Counted from the first letter of the stretch, positions 1 to 13,094 are shown. The stretch is DNA of 64,000 nucleotides from Acridotheres tristis (GCA_037013685.1 CM072919.1:3597616-3661615); one strand, 5' to 3'. Notes: generated by a model not told the origin, from the letters alone. Program-made: numbers and translations.

Positions 1-139
1 AAATCAGTTTAAATCTGGAGGAGGCCTGGAGGGCTTTGGGGCTGATCTGGGGTGGCTTTGTCACCTCTGTCACCCCCCGGAGCAGGAGTGAAAACAAAGG
101 TGGGGGGACAGTCATGTGATGGCCGGGCCCCAAAGGTCA

Positions 140-1655
140 CTGAGTGTCCTGGGGATGGGAATGGGAATGGGAATGGGAATGGTGTCAGGAGACAGGAATG
201 AGGATCCCACTGCAGCTCTCTGTGCCCCATTCCACAATGGGAATGAACTGGGAATGAACTGGGAATGGTGTCAGGAGAGGGGAATGAGGATCCCACTGCA
301 GCTCTGTGTCCCCCATTCCAGAATGGGAATGAGCTGGGAATGAACCAGGAGTGATCCAGGACCCATTTGTAGGGAATGAGGATCCTGGAACAGCTGTGTG
401 TTCCCATTCTGGAATGGGAATGAACTGGGAAGATCCAGGCCCCGATGCCAGCAGGACCCATTTGTGGGAGATGAGGATCCTGGAGCAGCTCTGTGCCCCA
501 TTCCAGAATGGGAATGAACTGGGAATGGGACTGGGAATGGTGTCAGGAGAGCTCCTTTGTGGGGAATGAGGATCCCAGAGAGGCTCCATGTCCCTGTTCT
601 GGAATGGGAATGAGCCAGGCCCCGATGCTAACAGGGTTTTTATGTAGAGAATGAGGATCCCATGTTCCCATCCTAAATGGGAATGATCCAGGACCCATTT
701 GTAGGGAATGAGGATCCTGGAGCAGCTCTGTGTCCCCATTCCAGAACAGGAATGAACTGGGAATGAGCTGGGAATGGTGTCAGGGGAGCTCCTTTGTAGG
801 GAATGAGAATCCCAGAGTGGCTCCATCTTCCCATCCTAAATGGGAATGATCCAGGACCCATTTGTAGGGAATGAGGATCCCACTACAGTTCTGTGTCCCC
901 CATTCCAGAATGGGAATGAGCTGGGAATGAACCAGGAGTGATCCAGGACCCATTTGTAGGGAATGAGGATCCCACTGTAGCTCTGTGTCTCCCATTCTGG
1001 AATGGGAATAAACTGGGAACGATCCAGGCCCCAGTGCCAGCAGGACCCATTTGTGGGAGATGAGGATCCTGGAGCAGCTCTGTGCCCCATTCCAGAATGG
1101 GAATGAACTGGGAATGAGCTGGGAATGGTGTCAGGAGAGCTCCTTTGTGGGGAATGAGGATCCCAGAGAGGCTCCATGTCCCTGTTCTGGAATGGGAATG
1201 AGCCAGGCCCCGATGCTAACAGGGTTTTTATGTAGGGAATGAGGATCCCATGTTCCCATCCTAAATGGGAATGAGCTGGGAATGAACCAGGAATGAGCCA
1301 GGACCCATTTGTAGGGAATGAGGGTCCTGGAGCAGCTCTGTGCCCCCATTCTGGAATGGGAATGAGCCAGGCCCCGATGCTAACAGGGTTTTTATGTTGG
1401 GAATGAGGATCCCAGAGTGGTTCCATGTTCCCATTCCATAATGGGAGTGATCCAGGACCCATTTGTAGGGAATGAGGATCCTGGAGCAGCTCTGTGTCCC
1501 CCATTCCAGAATGGGAATGAACTGGGAATGAGCTGGGAATGGTGTCAGGGGAGCTCCTTTGTCCGGAATGAGGATCCCAGAGTGGCTCCATGTCCCCATT
1601 CCAGAATGGGAATAAACTGGGAATCATCCAGGCCCCAGTTCCTTTGTAGGGAATG
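140..1655 (+). repeat. Complex minisatellite
   Basis: Recurring blocks such as GGGAATGAGGATCC, CAGCTCTGTGTCCCC and ATTCCAGAATGGGAATG appear in varying order, with a higher-order period of several hundred bases. 1656-2470 is largely unique with a T21 run near 2153 and no gene. Confidence 0.85.
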
Positions 1656-2147
1656 AGGATGGGAAACAAGATGGGATGAAAATCCTGCTAAAATGTGGAA
1701 TTTCAGAGCCTCTGGGGGATTGTTGGGAACTGAGATGGGATGAAAATCCTGCTAAAACGTGGAATTTCAGAGGCTCCGAGGGGCTGTTGGGAGATGCTTG
1801 GACAGAGAATTCAGCAGAAATTCACAATTTTATTTTGAACCGGTTTTGACTCGGCTCGGTGGCAAACACACCCAGCAGGAGCAGGGCTTGGGAATTCTGC
1901 CTTGGAAAATGCAGCTCCAGGAGGCTCCTGGAGCTCTGAAATCCCCAAATCCCCCCCAGGGTCGAAGTTTTCTTTGGGAAAACCTCAGGACAGAGGCTGG
2001 AAATGCTCCCAGCTCCCATTCCCAGGAGGTTTCTCCGTGGATTTGTTGTTTGCTCAGCACCGATCCAGGAGAGAATTCCTTATCTCTGTTTTCCATGGAT
2101 TGCGGTTTTAAGTCAATATTTTTGTCACAACCTCCTGGTTGTTTTTT

Positions 2148-2179
<32 letters not shown>

Positions 2180-2477
2180 CCATGGCTGTTGTTGTTGTTT
2201 TCCAAACCCAGCTGTCGCTCCCCTCGTGCAGGCACGGGAATGAAACCGGATCCGTGCGGGAAATCATCCACGGGGAGGGAGAATTCCCAACATTTTCCAG
2301 GGTTTTTTGCACGTGGTGTTTGGCACTGGGATTCCCCACCCTGCAGAAAGCAGGAGGGAGGGAGGAGAATTCCCCTTAAACTCGCAGAATTCCTGAGAAA
2401 AAAACTGGAATTCTGCTCCAGGGGCTCCTGAGTGATGCTGGAGCAGAGCCTGGGTCCCTCAAGGACACTGGGCTGGA

Positions 2478-3986
2478 GGGGTTGGGTTACTGGGGAGACT
2501 GGTGTGGGGTAATGGGGTAACTGGTGTGGGGTTACTGGGGAGACTGGTGTGGGGTAATGGGGTTACTGGTGTGGGGTAATGGGGTAACTGGTGTGGGGTA
2601 ATGGGGTTACTGGTGTGGGGTAATGGGGTTACTGGTGTGGGGTAATGGGGTAACTGGTGTGGGGTAATGGGGTTACTGGTGTGGGGTTACTGGGGAGACT
2701 GGTGTGGGGTAATGGGGTTACTGGTGTGGGGTTACTGGGGAGACTGGTGTGGGTTAATGAGGTAACTGGTGCTGGTTAATGGGATAACTGGTCTGGCTTA
2801 CTGGGATAACTGGTGTGGAGTTACTGGGGAGACTGGTGTGTAATTAATGGGGTAACTGGTGTGAGTTAATGGGGTAACTGGTGTTGGTTAATGAGGTAAC
2901 TGGTGTTGGTTACTGGTGTAACTGGTGCTGGTTAATGGGGTAACTGGTGTGTAATTAATGGGGTAACTGGTGCTGGTTAATGGGGTAACTGGTCTGGCTT
3001 ACTGGATAACTGGTGTGGAGTTACTGGGGTTACTGGTGTGTAATTAATGGGGTAACTGGTGTTGATTAATGAGGTAACTGGTGTTGGTTAATGAGGTAAC
3101 TGGTGTTGGTTACTGGTGTAACTGGTGTGAGTTAATGGGGTAACTGGTGTTGGTTACTGGTGTAACTGGTGTGGGGTTAATGGGGTAGCTGGTGTTGATT
3201 AATGAGGTAACTGGTGTGAGTTAATGGGGTAACTGGTGTGAGTTAATGGGGTAACTGGTCTGGCTTACTGGGATAACTGGTGTGGAGTTACTGGTGCAGC
3301 TGGTGCTGGTTAATGAGGTAATTGGTGTGGGTTACTGGTATAACTGGTGTGGGTTACTGGTGTATCTGGTGTGTAACTGGTGGAACTGGTGCTGGTTCTG
3401 GGTGTAACTGGTGTTGGTTGCTGGTATAACTGGTGCTGGTTACTGGTGTAACTGGTATAACTGGTGTGGGTTAATGGGGTAACTGGTGTGTAATTAATGG
3501 GGTAACTGGTATAACTGGTGCTGGTTACTGGTGTAACTGGTGCTGGTTACTGGTGTAACTGGTGTAACTGGTGCTGGTTACTGGTGTAACTGGTGCTGGT
3601 TACTGGTGTAACTGGTGTAACTGGTGCTGGTTACTGGTGTAACTGGTGTAACTGGTGTTGGTTACTGGTGTAACTGGTGCTGGTTACTGGTGTAACTGGT
3701 GTAACTGGTGTTCGTTACTGGTGTTACTGGTGTTGGTTACTGGTGTAACTGGTGCTGGTTACTGGTGTAACTGGTGTAACTGGTGTTGGTTACTGGTGTT
3801 ACTGGTGTTGGTTACTGGTATAACTGGTGTAACTGGTGCTGGTTACTGGTGTAACTGGTGCTGGTTACTGGTATAACTGGTGTAACTGGTGTTGGTTACT
3901 GGTGTAACTGGTGCTGGTTACTGGTGTAACTGGTGTAACTGGTGTTGGTTACTGGTGTAACTGGTGCTGGTTACTGGTGTAACTGG
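2478..3986 (+). repeat. GT-rich minisatellite drifting along its length
   Basis: It begins as GGTAACTGGTGTGGGGTAAT units and drifts to GGTTACTGGTGTAACTGGTG. 3987-4318 holds two copies of a GGGAATGCTTCAGGCTTCCC block and short GGGAGTTTTTA repeats. Confidence 0.85.
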
Positions 3987-4318
3987 CTTCCCTGGAAAAA
4001 AAAGGGGGAATTTCTTGGGAATGCTTCAGGCTTCCCTGGAAAAATGTGGTGAGTAAAAAAAGGGATAAATTCACTGGGGCTGTAGGATTTATAAGAAAAA
4101 AGGGAGGAATTCCTTGGGAATGCTTCAGGCTTCCCTGGAAAAATGATTTTAGGGAGTTTTTAGGGAGATTTTGGGAGTTTTTAGGGAGATTTTGGGAGTT
4201 TTTAGTGAGTTTTTAGGAAGTTTTTAGAGAGGTTTTAGGGAGTTTTGCCACCCTGCAATGGCTCCTGCTCCCACGCCACAGAAATCTGGAGGTCTGAAAG
4301 GAGGTGAGGAGAGAGGGG

Positions 4319-4450
<132 letters not shown>

Positions 4451-4664
4451 AAAATAGAAACAAACAAAAAAAAAGAAATAAAAACTTGCTGCAGTCAGGG
4501 AAAAATTCAATGGCTCATTGAGGCGCGGAGCTGGGGCTGCAGGAAGGGAGGAGGGAAAATGGAGCCGGCTTTGTTCGCGTCCAGACACGGACAGAGCCCG
4601 GCCCCAAAGCCGAGCTCTGCTCCCAAAAACCGTGAGGTCATCCCGAGAAACAGGGACGGGCTCG

Positions 4665-5568
4665 GGGACAGCGATCCCTGCTCGGGGACAGCGATCCCGG
4701 CTCGGGGACAGCGATCCCTGCTCGGGGACAGCGATCCCTGCTCGGGGACAGCGATTCCTGCTCGGGGACAGCGATCCCTGCTCTGGGACAGCGATCCCTG
4801 CTCGGGGACAGCGATTCCTGCTCGGGGACAGCGATCCCTGCTCGGGGACAGCGATCCCTGACCGGGGACAGCGATCCCTGCTCGGGGACAGCGATTCCTG
4901 CTCGGGGACAGCGATCCCGGCTCGGGGACAGCGATCCCTGCTCGGGGACAGCGATTCCTGCTCGGGGACAGCGATCCCGGCCCTGGATCAGCGATCCCGG
5001 CTCTGGATCAGCGATCCCGGCCCTGGATCAGCGATCCCGGCCCTGGATCAGCGATCCCGGCCCTGGATCAGCGATCCCGGCCCTGGATCAGCGATCCCGG
5101 CTCTGGATCAGCGATCCCGGCCCTGGATCAGCGATCCCGGCTCGGGGACAGCGATCCCGGCCCTGGATCAGCGATCCCGGCCCTGGATCAGCGATCCCGG
5201 CTCTGGATCAGCGATCCCGGCTCTGGATCAGCGATCCCGGCTCTGGATCAGCGATCCCGGCCCTGGATCAGCGATCCCGGCTCTGGATCAGCGATCCCGG
5301 CTCTGGATCAGCGATCCCGGCCCTGGATCAGCGATCCCGGCCCTGGATCAGCGATCCCGGCTCTGGATCAGCGATCCCGGCTCTGGATCAGCGATCCCGG
5401 CTCTGGATCAGCGATCCCGGCTCGGGGACAGCGATCCCGGCCCTGGATCAGCGATCCCGGCTCTGGATCAGCGATCCCGGCTCTGGATCAGCGATCCCGG
5501 CTCGGGGACAGCGATCCCGGCCCTGGATCAGCGATCCCGGCCCTGGATCAGCGATCCCGGCTCTCCCA
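4665..5568 (+). repeat. Phase-locked 20-bp minisatellite with two unit types
   Basis: About 45 units without indels. Type A is GCGATCCCTGCTCGGGGACA, dominant to 4980; type B is GCGATCCCGGCCCTGGATCA or CTCTGGATCA variants, dominant after. The perfect phase keeps all frames open; this is not a coding gene. Confidence 0.95.
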
Positions 5569-5861
5569 ATGTGCTCCCCCCGCCTTTCCTGGCTCCGGGC
5601 TCGCTCCCAGGAGCTGTCGGTGGTTCCTGGCCCCGCTCCAGCCGGGGGGAGCTGCTCCATCCCAAAATCCGGTGGCTTTGGAGACCCTGGGGCTCCTCCA
5701 TCCCCGAATTCCCAATCCTGGTGGGCTTGAGGGACCCTGGAGCTGCTCCATCCCCGATTTCCCAATCCCAAATCCTGGCAGGTTTGGAAACCCTCGGGCT
5801 GCTCCATCCCCAAATTCCCAAATTCTGGCAGGTTTGAGGACCCTGGAGCTGCTCCATCCCA

Positions 5862-6208
5862 GGGATGAAATGGGGTCCTGGAAGGGTAGAGAGGATCCTC
5901 AGGGAATAAATGGGGTCCTGGAAGGGTAGAGAGGATCCTCAGGGATGAAATGGGATCCTGGAAGGATAGAGAGGATCCTCAGGGATTAAATGGGATCCTG
6001 GAAGGGTAGAGAGGATCCTCAGGGATTAAATGGGGTCCTGGAAGGGTAGAGAGGATCCTCAGGGATGAAATGGGGTCCTGGAAGGATAGAGAGGATCCTC
6101 AGGGATGAAATGGGGTCCTGGAAGGGTAGAGAGGATCCTCAGGGAATAAATGGGGTCCTGGAAGGGTAGAGAGGATCCTCAGGGAATAAATGGGGTCCTG
6201 GAAGGGTA
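5862..6208 (+). repeat. 40-bp minisatellite
   Basis: About 8.5 copies; each holds the palindrome GAGGATCCTC and GGGGTCCTGGAAGG. Confidence 0.95.
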
Positions 6209-6395
6209 GGAGTTCCTGGAGTTAGAGGAGTGGCAGCTCAGAGCTATGAGAGGAATGGGAAGAATTCCCGGAGCCGCGCGGGCTCAGCGCATTCCTCTGA
6301 TATTTCTGTGCTGCCGTCACCGTCCGGCGGCGGGCAGGTGGCACCGGGGGCGGGCATGTGGCACCGGGGACGGGCAGGTAGCACCGGGGGACACG

Positions 6396-6735
6396 CCGGG
6401 ATGGCACACACCGGGACTGGGACTGGCACACACCGGGACTGGGACTGGCACACACCGGGACTGGCACATACCGGGACTGGGACACACCGGGACTGGCACA
6501 CACCGGGACTGGCACACACCGGGACTGGCACATACCGGGACTGGCACACACCGGGACTGGCACATACCGGGACTGGCACATACCGGGACTGGCACATACC
6601 GGGACTGGCACACACCGGGATGGGACACACCGGGACTGGCACACACCGGGACTGGCACATACCGGGACTGGCACATACCGGGACTGGCACACACCGGGAC
6701 TGGCACACACCGGGACTGGCACATACCGGGATCCG
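6396..6735 (+). repeat. 16-bp minisatellite
   Basis: Copies of CACACACCGGGACTGG or CACATACCGGGACTGG, about 20 units. Confidence 0.95.
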
Positions 6736-6809
6736 TGCCAGGGCCGCTCCTCAGGCCCAGACAGGCCCGGCTGCCCGGCCGGTTTCACCCTCGTGACCCG
6801 AACCCGAAG

Positions 6810-7080
6810 CCGCGTTTCGGTTGGAAAAGGCAGGGAAAGGTTTGGGGTGAAGGAAAAAGCAGGGAAATGTTTGGGGTGAGGGAAAAAGCAGGGAAGTGTT
6901 TGGGGTGAGGGAAAAAGCAGGGAAATGTTTGGGGTGAAGGCAGGGAAATGTTTGGGGTGAAGGAAAAAGCAGGGAAAGGTTTGGGGTGAAGGAAAAAGCA
7001 GGGAAAGGTTTGGGGTGAAGGCAGGGAAATGTTTGGGGTGAGCCGAGGGGAAAGGTTTGGGGTGAGCCGAAGGGAAAGGC
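6810..7080 (+). repeat. GGTTTGGGGTGAAGG minisatellite
   Basis: Copies of AAAGCAGGGAAATG plus TTTGGGGTGAAGG, about 31 bp, purine-rich. Confidence 0.85.
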
Positions 7081-7239
7081 AGGGACGGGTCTGGGCGATC
7101 CCGCCGGGAAGCGCCGGGAATGAAGCAATAAATCAATAAACCAATAAATCAATGGTTGAAAGGGCAGAGACTGCTCAGATCCGTGACGGGAGAGGAGGAG
7201 GAGGAGGAGGAGGCGCCTCCTCCAGCACGGAGCCGCTGC

Positions 7240-8232
7240 TGAGTCACGGCTCGGCAGAGCCAGCGCTGCTGTCACCGCTCTGTCACCGCTCTGTCACCGC
7301 TCTGTCACCGCTCTGCCACCGCTCTGCCACCCCGCTGCTGCTGCGCCAGGCTGACTCAGGACCTGCGCGGGTTTGCGCTGCTTTTTCCCAGAAAAGAAAA
7401 AAAAAAAAAAGAAAAAGCCCAAATGGGGACTTTTGGCAGAGTTCAGGGCTCGGGGACAAAGCGGCTCCGTGGGGCTGTGCGGGACACGGGCAGGGTGGCA
7501 CAGCCTCGGCTCCCCGCACGTTTTTGGGAACGTGAGCCGCAAAACATCGGCTTTGTGCCAGCGAGAGCTTGGGAATTTAGGGATGGAGCCCAGGAGGGAT
7601 TTGGGGCTGTTCCCGAGTCAGAGCGAGCTGCTGCGGGACGTGGCTCTGAGCATTAGTCCAGACAATCCAAACGGGTTTAAAAAACAAATCCTGCTCATGC
7701 CAGGCTTTCTCCTGAGCTCGGCGCTTTCCCTAAAATAGGCAGGAGCGCTCCTGGGAGGGGTTTGTGCCGCAGCCAGACCCTCCTTGGATGTGTTTGTGTC
7801 ATTCCCAAACCTCGCCTGTCTGCATTTCCCAACCTCCCTCCCGGCTGTTTGTGTCCTTGACCTCGGGATGATCCCTCCCTGCCTCTTGTGTTCCCTGAAT
7901 TTTGATCGATTTTTTTTTTTTTTTTCTTTTTAATCGTGGTTTTTAGCGCTGCAGCGTTTTCCAGCTGCTGGGAAATCTTTCGTTGTGCTGGGATCTGCCA
8001 GATCCCCGAGCTGCAGGAGGAGCAGCCCTGGGAGCTGCAGGGCTCGGTGACTTCATGGCTGCTGGAATAAATCCCAGACACGGCGTGAGGAGCCACCAGA
8101 GCCATTCCCGAAAATCGGCTTGTCCCCGAATGCTGCTGCTGCTGCCGGGACAGAAATTCGGGAAGATTTGTTTGTGCTGAGCGAGGGCTGGGGGTGACTC
8201 AGCGAAAGGAGAGCAGGGCTGGTGCTGAGTCA
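7240..8232. promoter_or_regulatory. Cluster of AP-1/MAF-NRF2-type sites in the GNG7 upstream region
   Basis: TGAGTCA or TGACTCA occurs at 7240-7246, 7352-7358, 8195-8201 and 8226-8232. Three read TGACTCAGC on one strand, the MARE/ARE core. The surrounding 7080-8450 is unique, non-coding sequence with a T-run at 7911-7925. Confidence 0.45.
7263..7333 (+). repeat. 11-bp TGTCACCGCTC repeat
   Basis: Six copies directly between two AP-1-type sites. Confidence 0.85.
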
Positions 8233-8457
8233 CGGATCCAGGGAAGGGAAAAGGCAGCGCTGGCCCCGCTCCAGCAGCAGCAGCACAAACTCCAGAGGCT
8301 CTGCCCCCCTGGCACGGAGGAATTCTGGCGCTGTGGGGCTGATTTCTTCACTTTTGGAGGGTGTGCAGGAGACCTGGGTGTCCCTGCAGGCGTCACATCC
8401 CGGCCCTTTCCCAAACACCGATTGCTTTAAAACATGGGCAAAGGGATGATGGAGCTG

Positions 8458-8720
8458 GATCCGAACTGGGCAGTGCTGGGTCCAAACTGGGCAGTGTAAG
8501 ATCCAAACTGGGCAGTGTTAGATCCGAACTGGGCAGTGCTGGATCCGAACTGGGCAGTGCTGGATCCGAACTGGGCAGTGTTAGATCCGAACTGGGCAGT
8601 GCTGGATCCGAACTGGGCAGTGCTGGGTCCAAACTGGGCAATGCTGGGTCCAAACTGGGCAGTGCTGGATCCGAACTGGGCAGTGCTGGGTCAAGACTGG
8701 GCAGTGTTGGATCCAAACCA
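8458..8720 (+). repeat. 21-bp minisatellite
   Basis: About 12 copies of GATCCGAACTGGGCAGTGCT plus one base. The 7-codon periodicity makes open frames on both strands. Confidence 0.95.
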
Positions 8721-9039
8721 GGTGGTGACACTGCTGGTGGCACTGCTGGTGACACTGCTGATGTCACTGCTGATGTCACCTGCTGTGCCTGTCACACACC
8801 TCGCTCCTCTCCCTGGCTCCTCTCCCAGCCCCGTTACCTCCCCCTGCCAGTGCCACGGGACATCTCCAGGGTTTGTTTTGGCTTCTCCAGCTCCCGAGGC
8901 CCGGGGTGGCTCCATGGGCCAATGGCCCGTGGTTGTTAATGAGGTTCCTGCTTAATTGTTCACCCTGGGAGCAGCCCGGGAGTGTGGCTGAGGGACCTCA
9001 CCCAGTGCAGGGCCTGCTGGGGAACCAGGGGGAACTGGG

Positions 9040-9835
9040 AGGGATTCGGATCCCAGTGGAATCTGGGACTGGGAGCAATGCTGGGCCCACTGTGGGATTT
9101 GGGACTGGGAGGGATTCAGATCCCACAGTGGAATTTGGGGCTGGCAAGGATTCAGATCCCACAGTGGAATTTGGGGCTGGCACGGATTCAGATCCTACTG
9201 TGAGATCTAGGAGTGGGAACAATGTAGATCCCACAGTGGGACCAGTGAAATTTGGGACTGGGAGTGATTCAGATCCCAGTGGAATCTGGGAGTGGGAGCA
9301 ATGCTGGTCCCCCTGTGGAATTTGGGACTGGGAGGGATTCAGGTCCCACTGTAGGACCAGTGGAATTTGGGACTGGGAGGGATTCAGATCCCACTGTGGA
9401 ATTTGGGACTGGGAGGGATTCAGATCCCAGTGGAATCTGGGAGTGGGAGCAATGTGGATCCTGCTGTAGAATTTGGGACTGGGAGGGATTCAGGTCCCAA
9501 TGTGGAACCTGGGACTGGGAGTGATTCAGATCCCACTGTGGGACCAGTGAAATTTGGGACTGGGAGTGATTCAGACCCCTGTGGAATCTGGGAGTGGGAG
9601 CATTGTGGATCCTGCTGTAGAATTTGGGACTGGGAAGGATCCAGATCCCCCTGTGGGGCTCAGCACCGACTGCTGCTTCTCTTTAATCTTGGAGAGGGAA
9701 AAGGCACCGCTGGGAAGAGGGAAACAGGGATTCACTGGGATGCACTGGGATGCACTGGGATTCTCTGGGATTCTCTGGGATTCACTGGGATGCACTGGGA
9801 TTCTCTGGGATTCTCTGGGATTCTCTGGGATGCTG
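9040..9835 (+). repeat. Duplicated repeat module, copy 1
   Basis: A GGGATTCAGATCCCACTGTG array (9040-9655), a unique linker (9649-9727) and a GGGATTCTCT array (9728-9835). The same order recurs 1182 bp downstream. 9836-10260 is unique sequence with no recognised gene. Confidence 0.85.
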
Positions 9836-10261
9836 GTGATCTGCAGAACAGCTCAAACCCCATGAAACCATAAACCAGGAAGGAAAACATCTCCGCCTTG
9901 CCAAGGATCTGTTTTTCAAACACTCCTTTAGTTCCTCCCCACACCGTCCTTCCTCCAGCCGGGCTGGGATCCCCAGGATGCTGCAGGGACAGGGATGGGG
10001 GTGGGAACAACTCCCAGAAGTTCTCTGAACTCTCGCTGGGCTGATTCATCAGCCTGGCTCCATAAACAGGAAGCTGAGAAAGTACAGCCAGGTGATCCTG
10101 TGCTGCTGCAAGCACTTGGAAAACACGAATTCCTTGCATTTTTGTCCTCCCAGCTGCCTGCTAGCTCTTGTCCAGGTGAGGGCTGTGCTGGCACAGTCTG
10201 CAGCAGGAAAGGCCCTCGAGTTCATGGCTTTAGAAGGAGCTTTTCCCTGCTCCTGATCCCA

Positions 10262-11190
10262 GTGCAGAACCTGGGAATGGGGGGGGATTCAGATCCCACT
10301 GTGGAATTTGGGATTGGGAAGGATTTAAATCCCACAGTGGGATCTGGGATTGAGAGGGATTCAGATCCCACAGTGGGATCTGGGATTGGGAAGGATTTAA
10401 ATCCCACAGTGGGATCTGGGATTGAGAGGGATTCAGATCCCACTGTGGAATTTGGGATTGGGAAGGATTTAAATCCCACAGTGGGATCTGGGATTGAGAG
10501 GGATTCAGATCCCACTGTTGAATCTGGGATTGAGAGGGATTTAAATCCCACAGTGGGATCTGGGATTGAGAGGGATTCCACTGTGGAATCTGGGATTGGG
10601 AAGGATTTAAATCCCACAGTGGGATCTGGGATTGAGAGGGATTCAGATCCCACTGTGGAATTTGAGAGTGGGGACTGTGTAGATCCCACAGTGGAATTTG
10701 GGATTGGGAAGGATTTAAATCCCACAGTGGGATCTGGGATTTGGGACAGTGTAGATCCCACAGTGGAATTTGGGATTGAGAGGGATTTAAATCCCACAGT
10801 GGGATCTGGGAGTGGGAAAGATTCAGATCCCCCTGTGGGGCTCAGCACCGACTGCTGCTTCTCTTTAATCTTGGAGAGGGAAAAGGCACCGCTGGGAAGA
10901 GGGAAACTGGGATTCACTGGGCTTCACTGGGATTCACTGGGATTTTTCTGGGACTCACAGGGGTTCTCTGGGATTCTCTGGGATTTTTCTGGGACTCACA
11001 GGGGTTCTCTGGGGTTCTCTGGGATTCTCTGGGATTCTCTGGGATTTTTCTGGGACTCACAGGGGTTCTCTGGGGTTCTCTGGGATTCTCTGGGATTTTC
11101 TGGGGTTCTCTGGGATTCACTGGGATTCACTGGGGTTCACTGGGATTTTCTGGGGTTCTCTGGGGTTCTCTGGGATTCTCTGGGATGCAG
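10262..11190 (+). repeat. Duplicated repeat module, copy 2
   Basis: A GGGATTTAAATCCCACAGTG array (10262-10830), a linker nearly identical to copy 1 (10829-10906) and a GGGATTCTCT / GGGACTCACAGGGG array (10907-11190). 11191-11811 is unique, with a TGAGTCAGC site at 11790-11798 and no gene. Confidence 0.85.
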
Positions 11191-11811
11191 CTGCTTTGTT
11201 TTGCAGCTCCTCAGACCCGGAGCAGGACGTTCCCGCAGGGAACAGCCGCCTTCCTCCTCCGGTTTTCCACAGAACCAGACCTGATTTCACCCTGGCGGTT
11301 TCCCCGTGTTGGCTTGACTTCACTTCCAGGACGGGAGGGGCGGAGATTCCCAAACAATCCCGTGAATTCAGGGAATCCTGGCGTGCCGGAGCCGGGAACG
11401 CGGCGGGGCTGAAGCGCCGCTTGTTTCCCTCCCCATTCCCGGGATCTGCTCAGGGATTGAGGAGCTCAGAACGCGCCGGGAAAAGCGGCTGCCAAGCAAA
11501 ACAATCCCCGAGAGTGTCTCTGTGGTCTGGAATGAACTCCCGAAATGTCTAAACATAGGCGAGACGGCGAGGATTTGGGATGGGACAGGCGCTCCCAGCC
11601 CCATCCCGCCGGCTTTGAAGCTGCCAGGGCCGGGCAGAAAATCGGAGGAGTCTGTAATTAAGGCTTGGGAAGGCTCAGGGGGCGGCTGGGAGCGCCGGCT
11701 CCGTCCCGCCCCGTGTTTGCTTTGGCTCCTTCCCCTCCTGGAATCGTCTCCAGGTCGGCCGGGGGAGCTGCGAGCTGCCCCCGGTGCCCTGAGTCAGCGG
11801 CGGGAGGGGAC

Positions 11812-13085
11812 AGCAGTGTCACCTCCACAGGGTGACACAGAGGGGACAGACTGGGGGAGAGTGACAGCAGTGACACCTCCACAGGGTGACACAGAGGGGA
11901 CAGGCTGGGCAGGAGTGACAGCAGTGACACCTCCACAGGGTGACACAGAGGGGACAGGCTGGGCAGGAGGTGACAGCAGGGACACCTCCACAGGGCTGTC
12001 ACACAGGGGACGGGCTGGGCAGGAGTGACAGCAGTGACACCTCCACAGGGCTGTCACACAGGGGACGGGCTGGGCAGGAGTGACAGCAGTGACACCTCCA
12101 CAGGGTGTCACACAGGGGACAGGCTGGGCAGGAGTGACAGCAGTGACACCTCCACAGGGTGACACAGAGGGGACAGGCTGGGGGGGAGTGACAGCAGTGA
12201 CACCTCCATAGGGTGACACAGAGGGGACAGGCTGGGCAGGAGGTGACAGCAGTGACACCTCCACAGGGTGACACAGAGGGGACGGGCTGGGCAGGAGTGA
12301 CAGCAGTGTCACCTCCACAGGGTGACACAGAGGGGACAGGTTGGCAGGAGTGACAGCAGTGACACCTCCACAGGGTGACACAAAAGGGACGGGCTGGGCA
12401 GGAGTGACAGCAGTGACACCTCCACAGGGTGTCACACAGGGGACAGGCTGGGCAGGAGTGACAGCAGTGACACCTCCACAGGGTGACACAGAGGGGACAG
12501 GCTGGGCAGGAGTGACAGCAGTGTCACCTCCACAGGGTGACACAGAGGGGACAGGCTGGGGGGGAGGTGACAGCAGTGACACCTCCACAGGGTGACACAC
12601 AGGGGACAGGCTGGGCAGGAGTGACAGCAGTGACACCTCCACAGGGTGACACAGAGGGGACAGGCTGGGCAGGAGTGACAGCAGTGACACCTCCACAGGG
12701 TGACACAGAGGGGACAGGCTGGGCAGGAGTGACAGCAGTGTCACCTCCACAGGGTGACACAGAGGGGACAGGCTGGGCAGGAGTGACAGCAGTGACACCT
12801 CCACAGGGTGACACAGAGGGGACAGGCTGGGCAGGAGTGACAGCAGTGACACCTCCACAGGGTGACACAGAGGGGACGGGCTGGGCAGGAGTGACAGCAG
12901 TGACACCTCCACAGGGTGACACAGAGGGGACAGGCTGGGCAGGAGTGACAGCAGTGACACCTCCACAGGGTGACACAGAGGGGACAGGCTGGGCAGGAGT
13001 GACAGCAGTGACACCTCCACAGGGTGACACAGAGGGGACGGGCTGGGCAGGAGTGACAGCAGTGACACCTCCACAGGGCTGTCAC
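11812..13085 (+). repeat. 54-bp minisatellite
   Basis: About 23 copies containing GTGACAGCAGTGACACCTCC and GGGTGACACAGAGGGGACAG. The 54-bp period is 18 codons, so long open frames arise on both strands. Confidence 0.95.
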
Positions 13086-13094
13086 GGCCCCGTG

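Noticed and set aside
2478..3986. Interstitial telomeric repeat because of GGGGTTA words
   Set aside because: Units do not follow TTAGGG; the period and the GGTGTAACTGG content are those of an ordinary minisatellite.
4665..5568. CRISPR-like direct repeat array
   Set aside because: There are no unique spacers, and the surrounding genes are vertebrate; it is a minisatellite.
4518..5837. 439-codon frame
   Set aside because: A by-product of the exact 20-bp repeat, which keeps all frames equivalent; no start context or homology.
9836..10260. Possible non-coding exon of GNG7 ending at a CAG/GTGAGG near 10177
   Set aside because: Unique sequence with one donor-like site, but no convincing acceptor or homology; left as unassigned.
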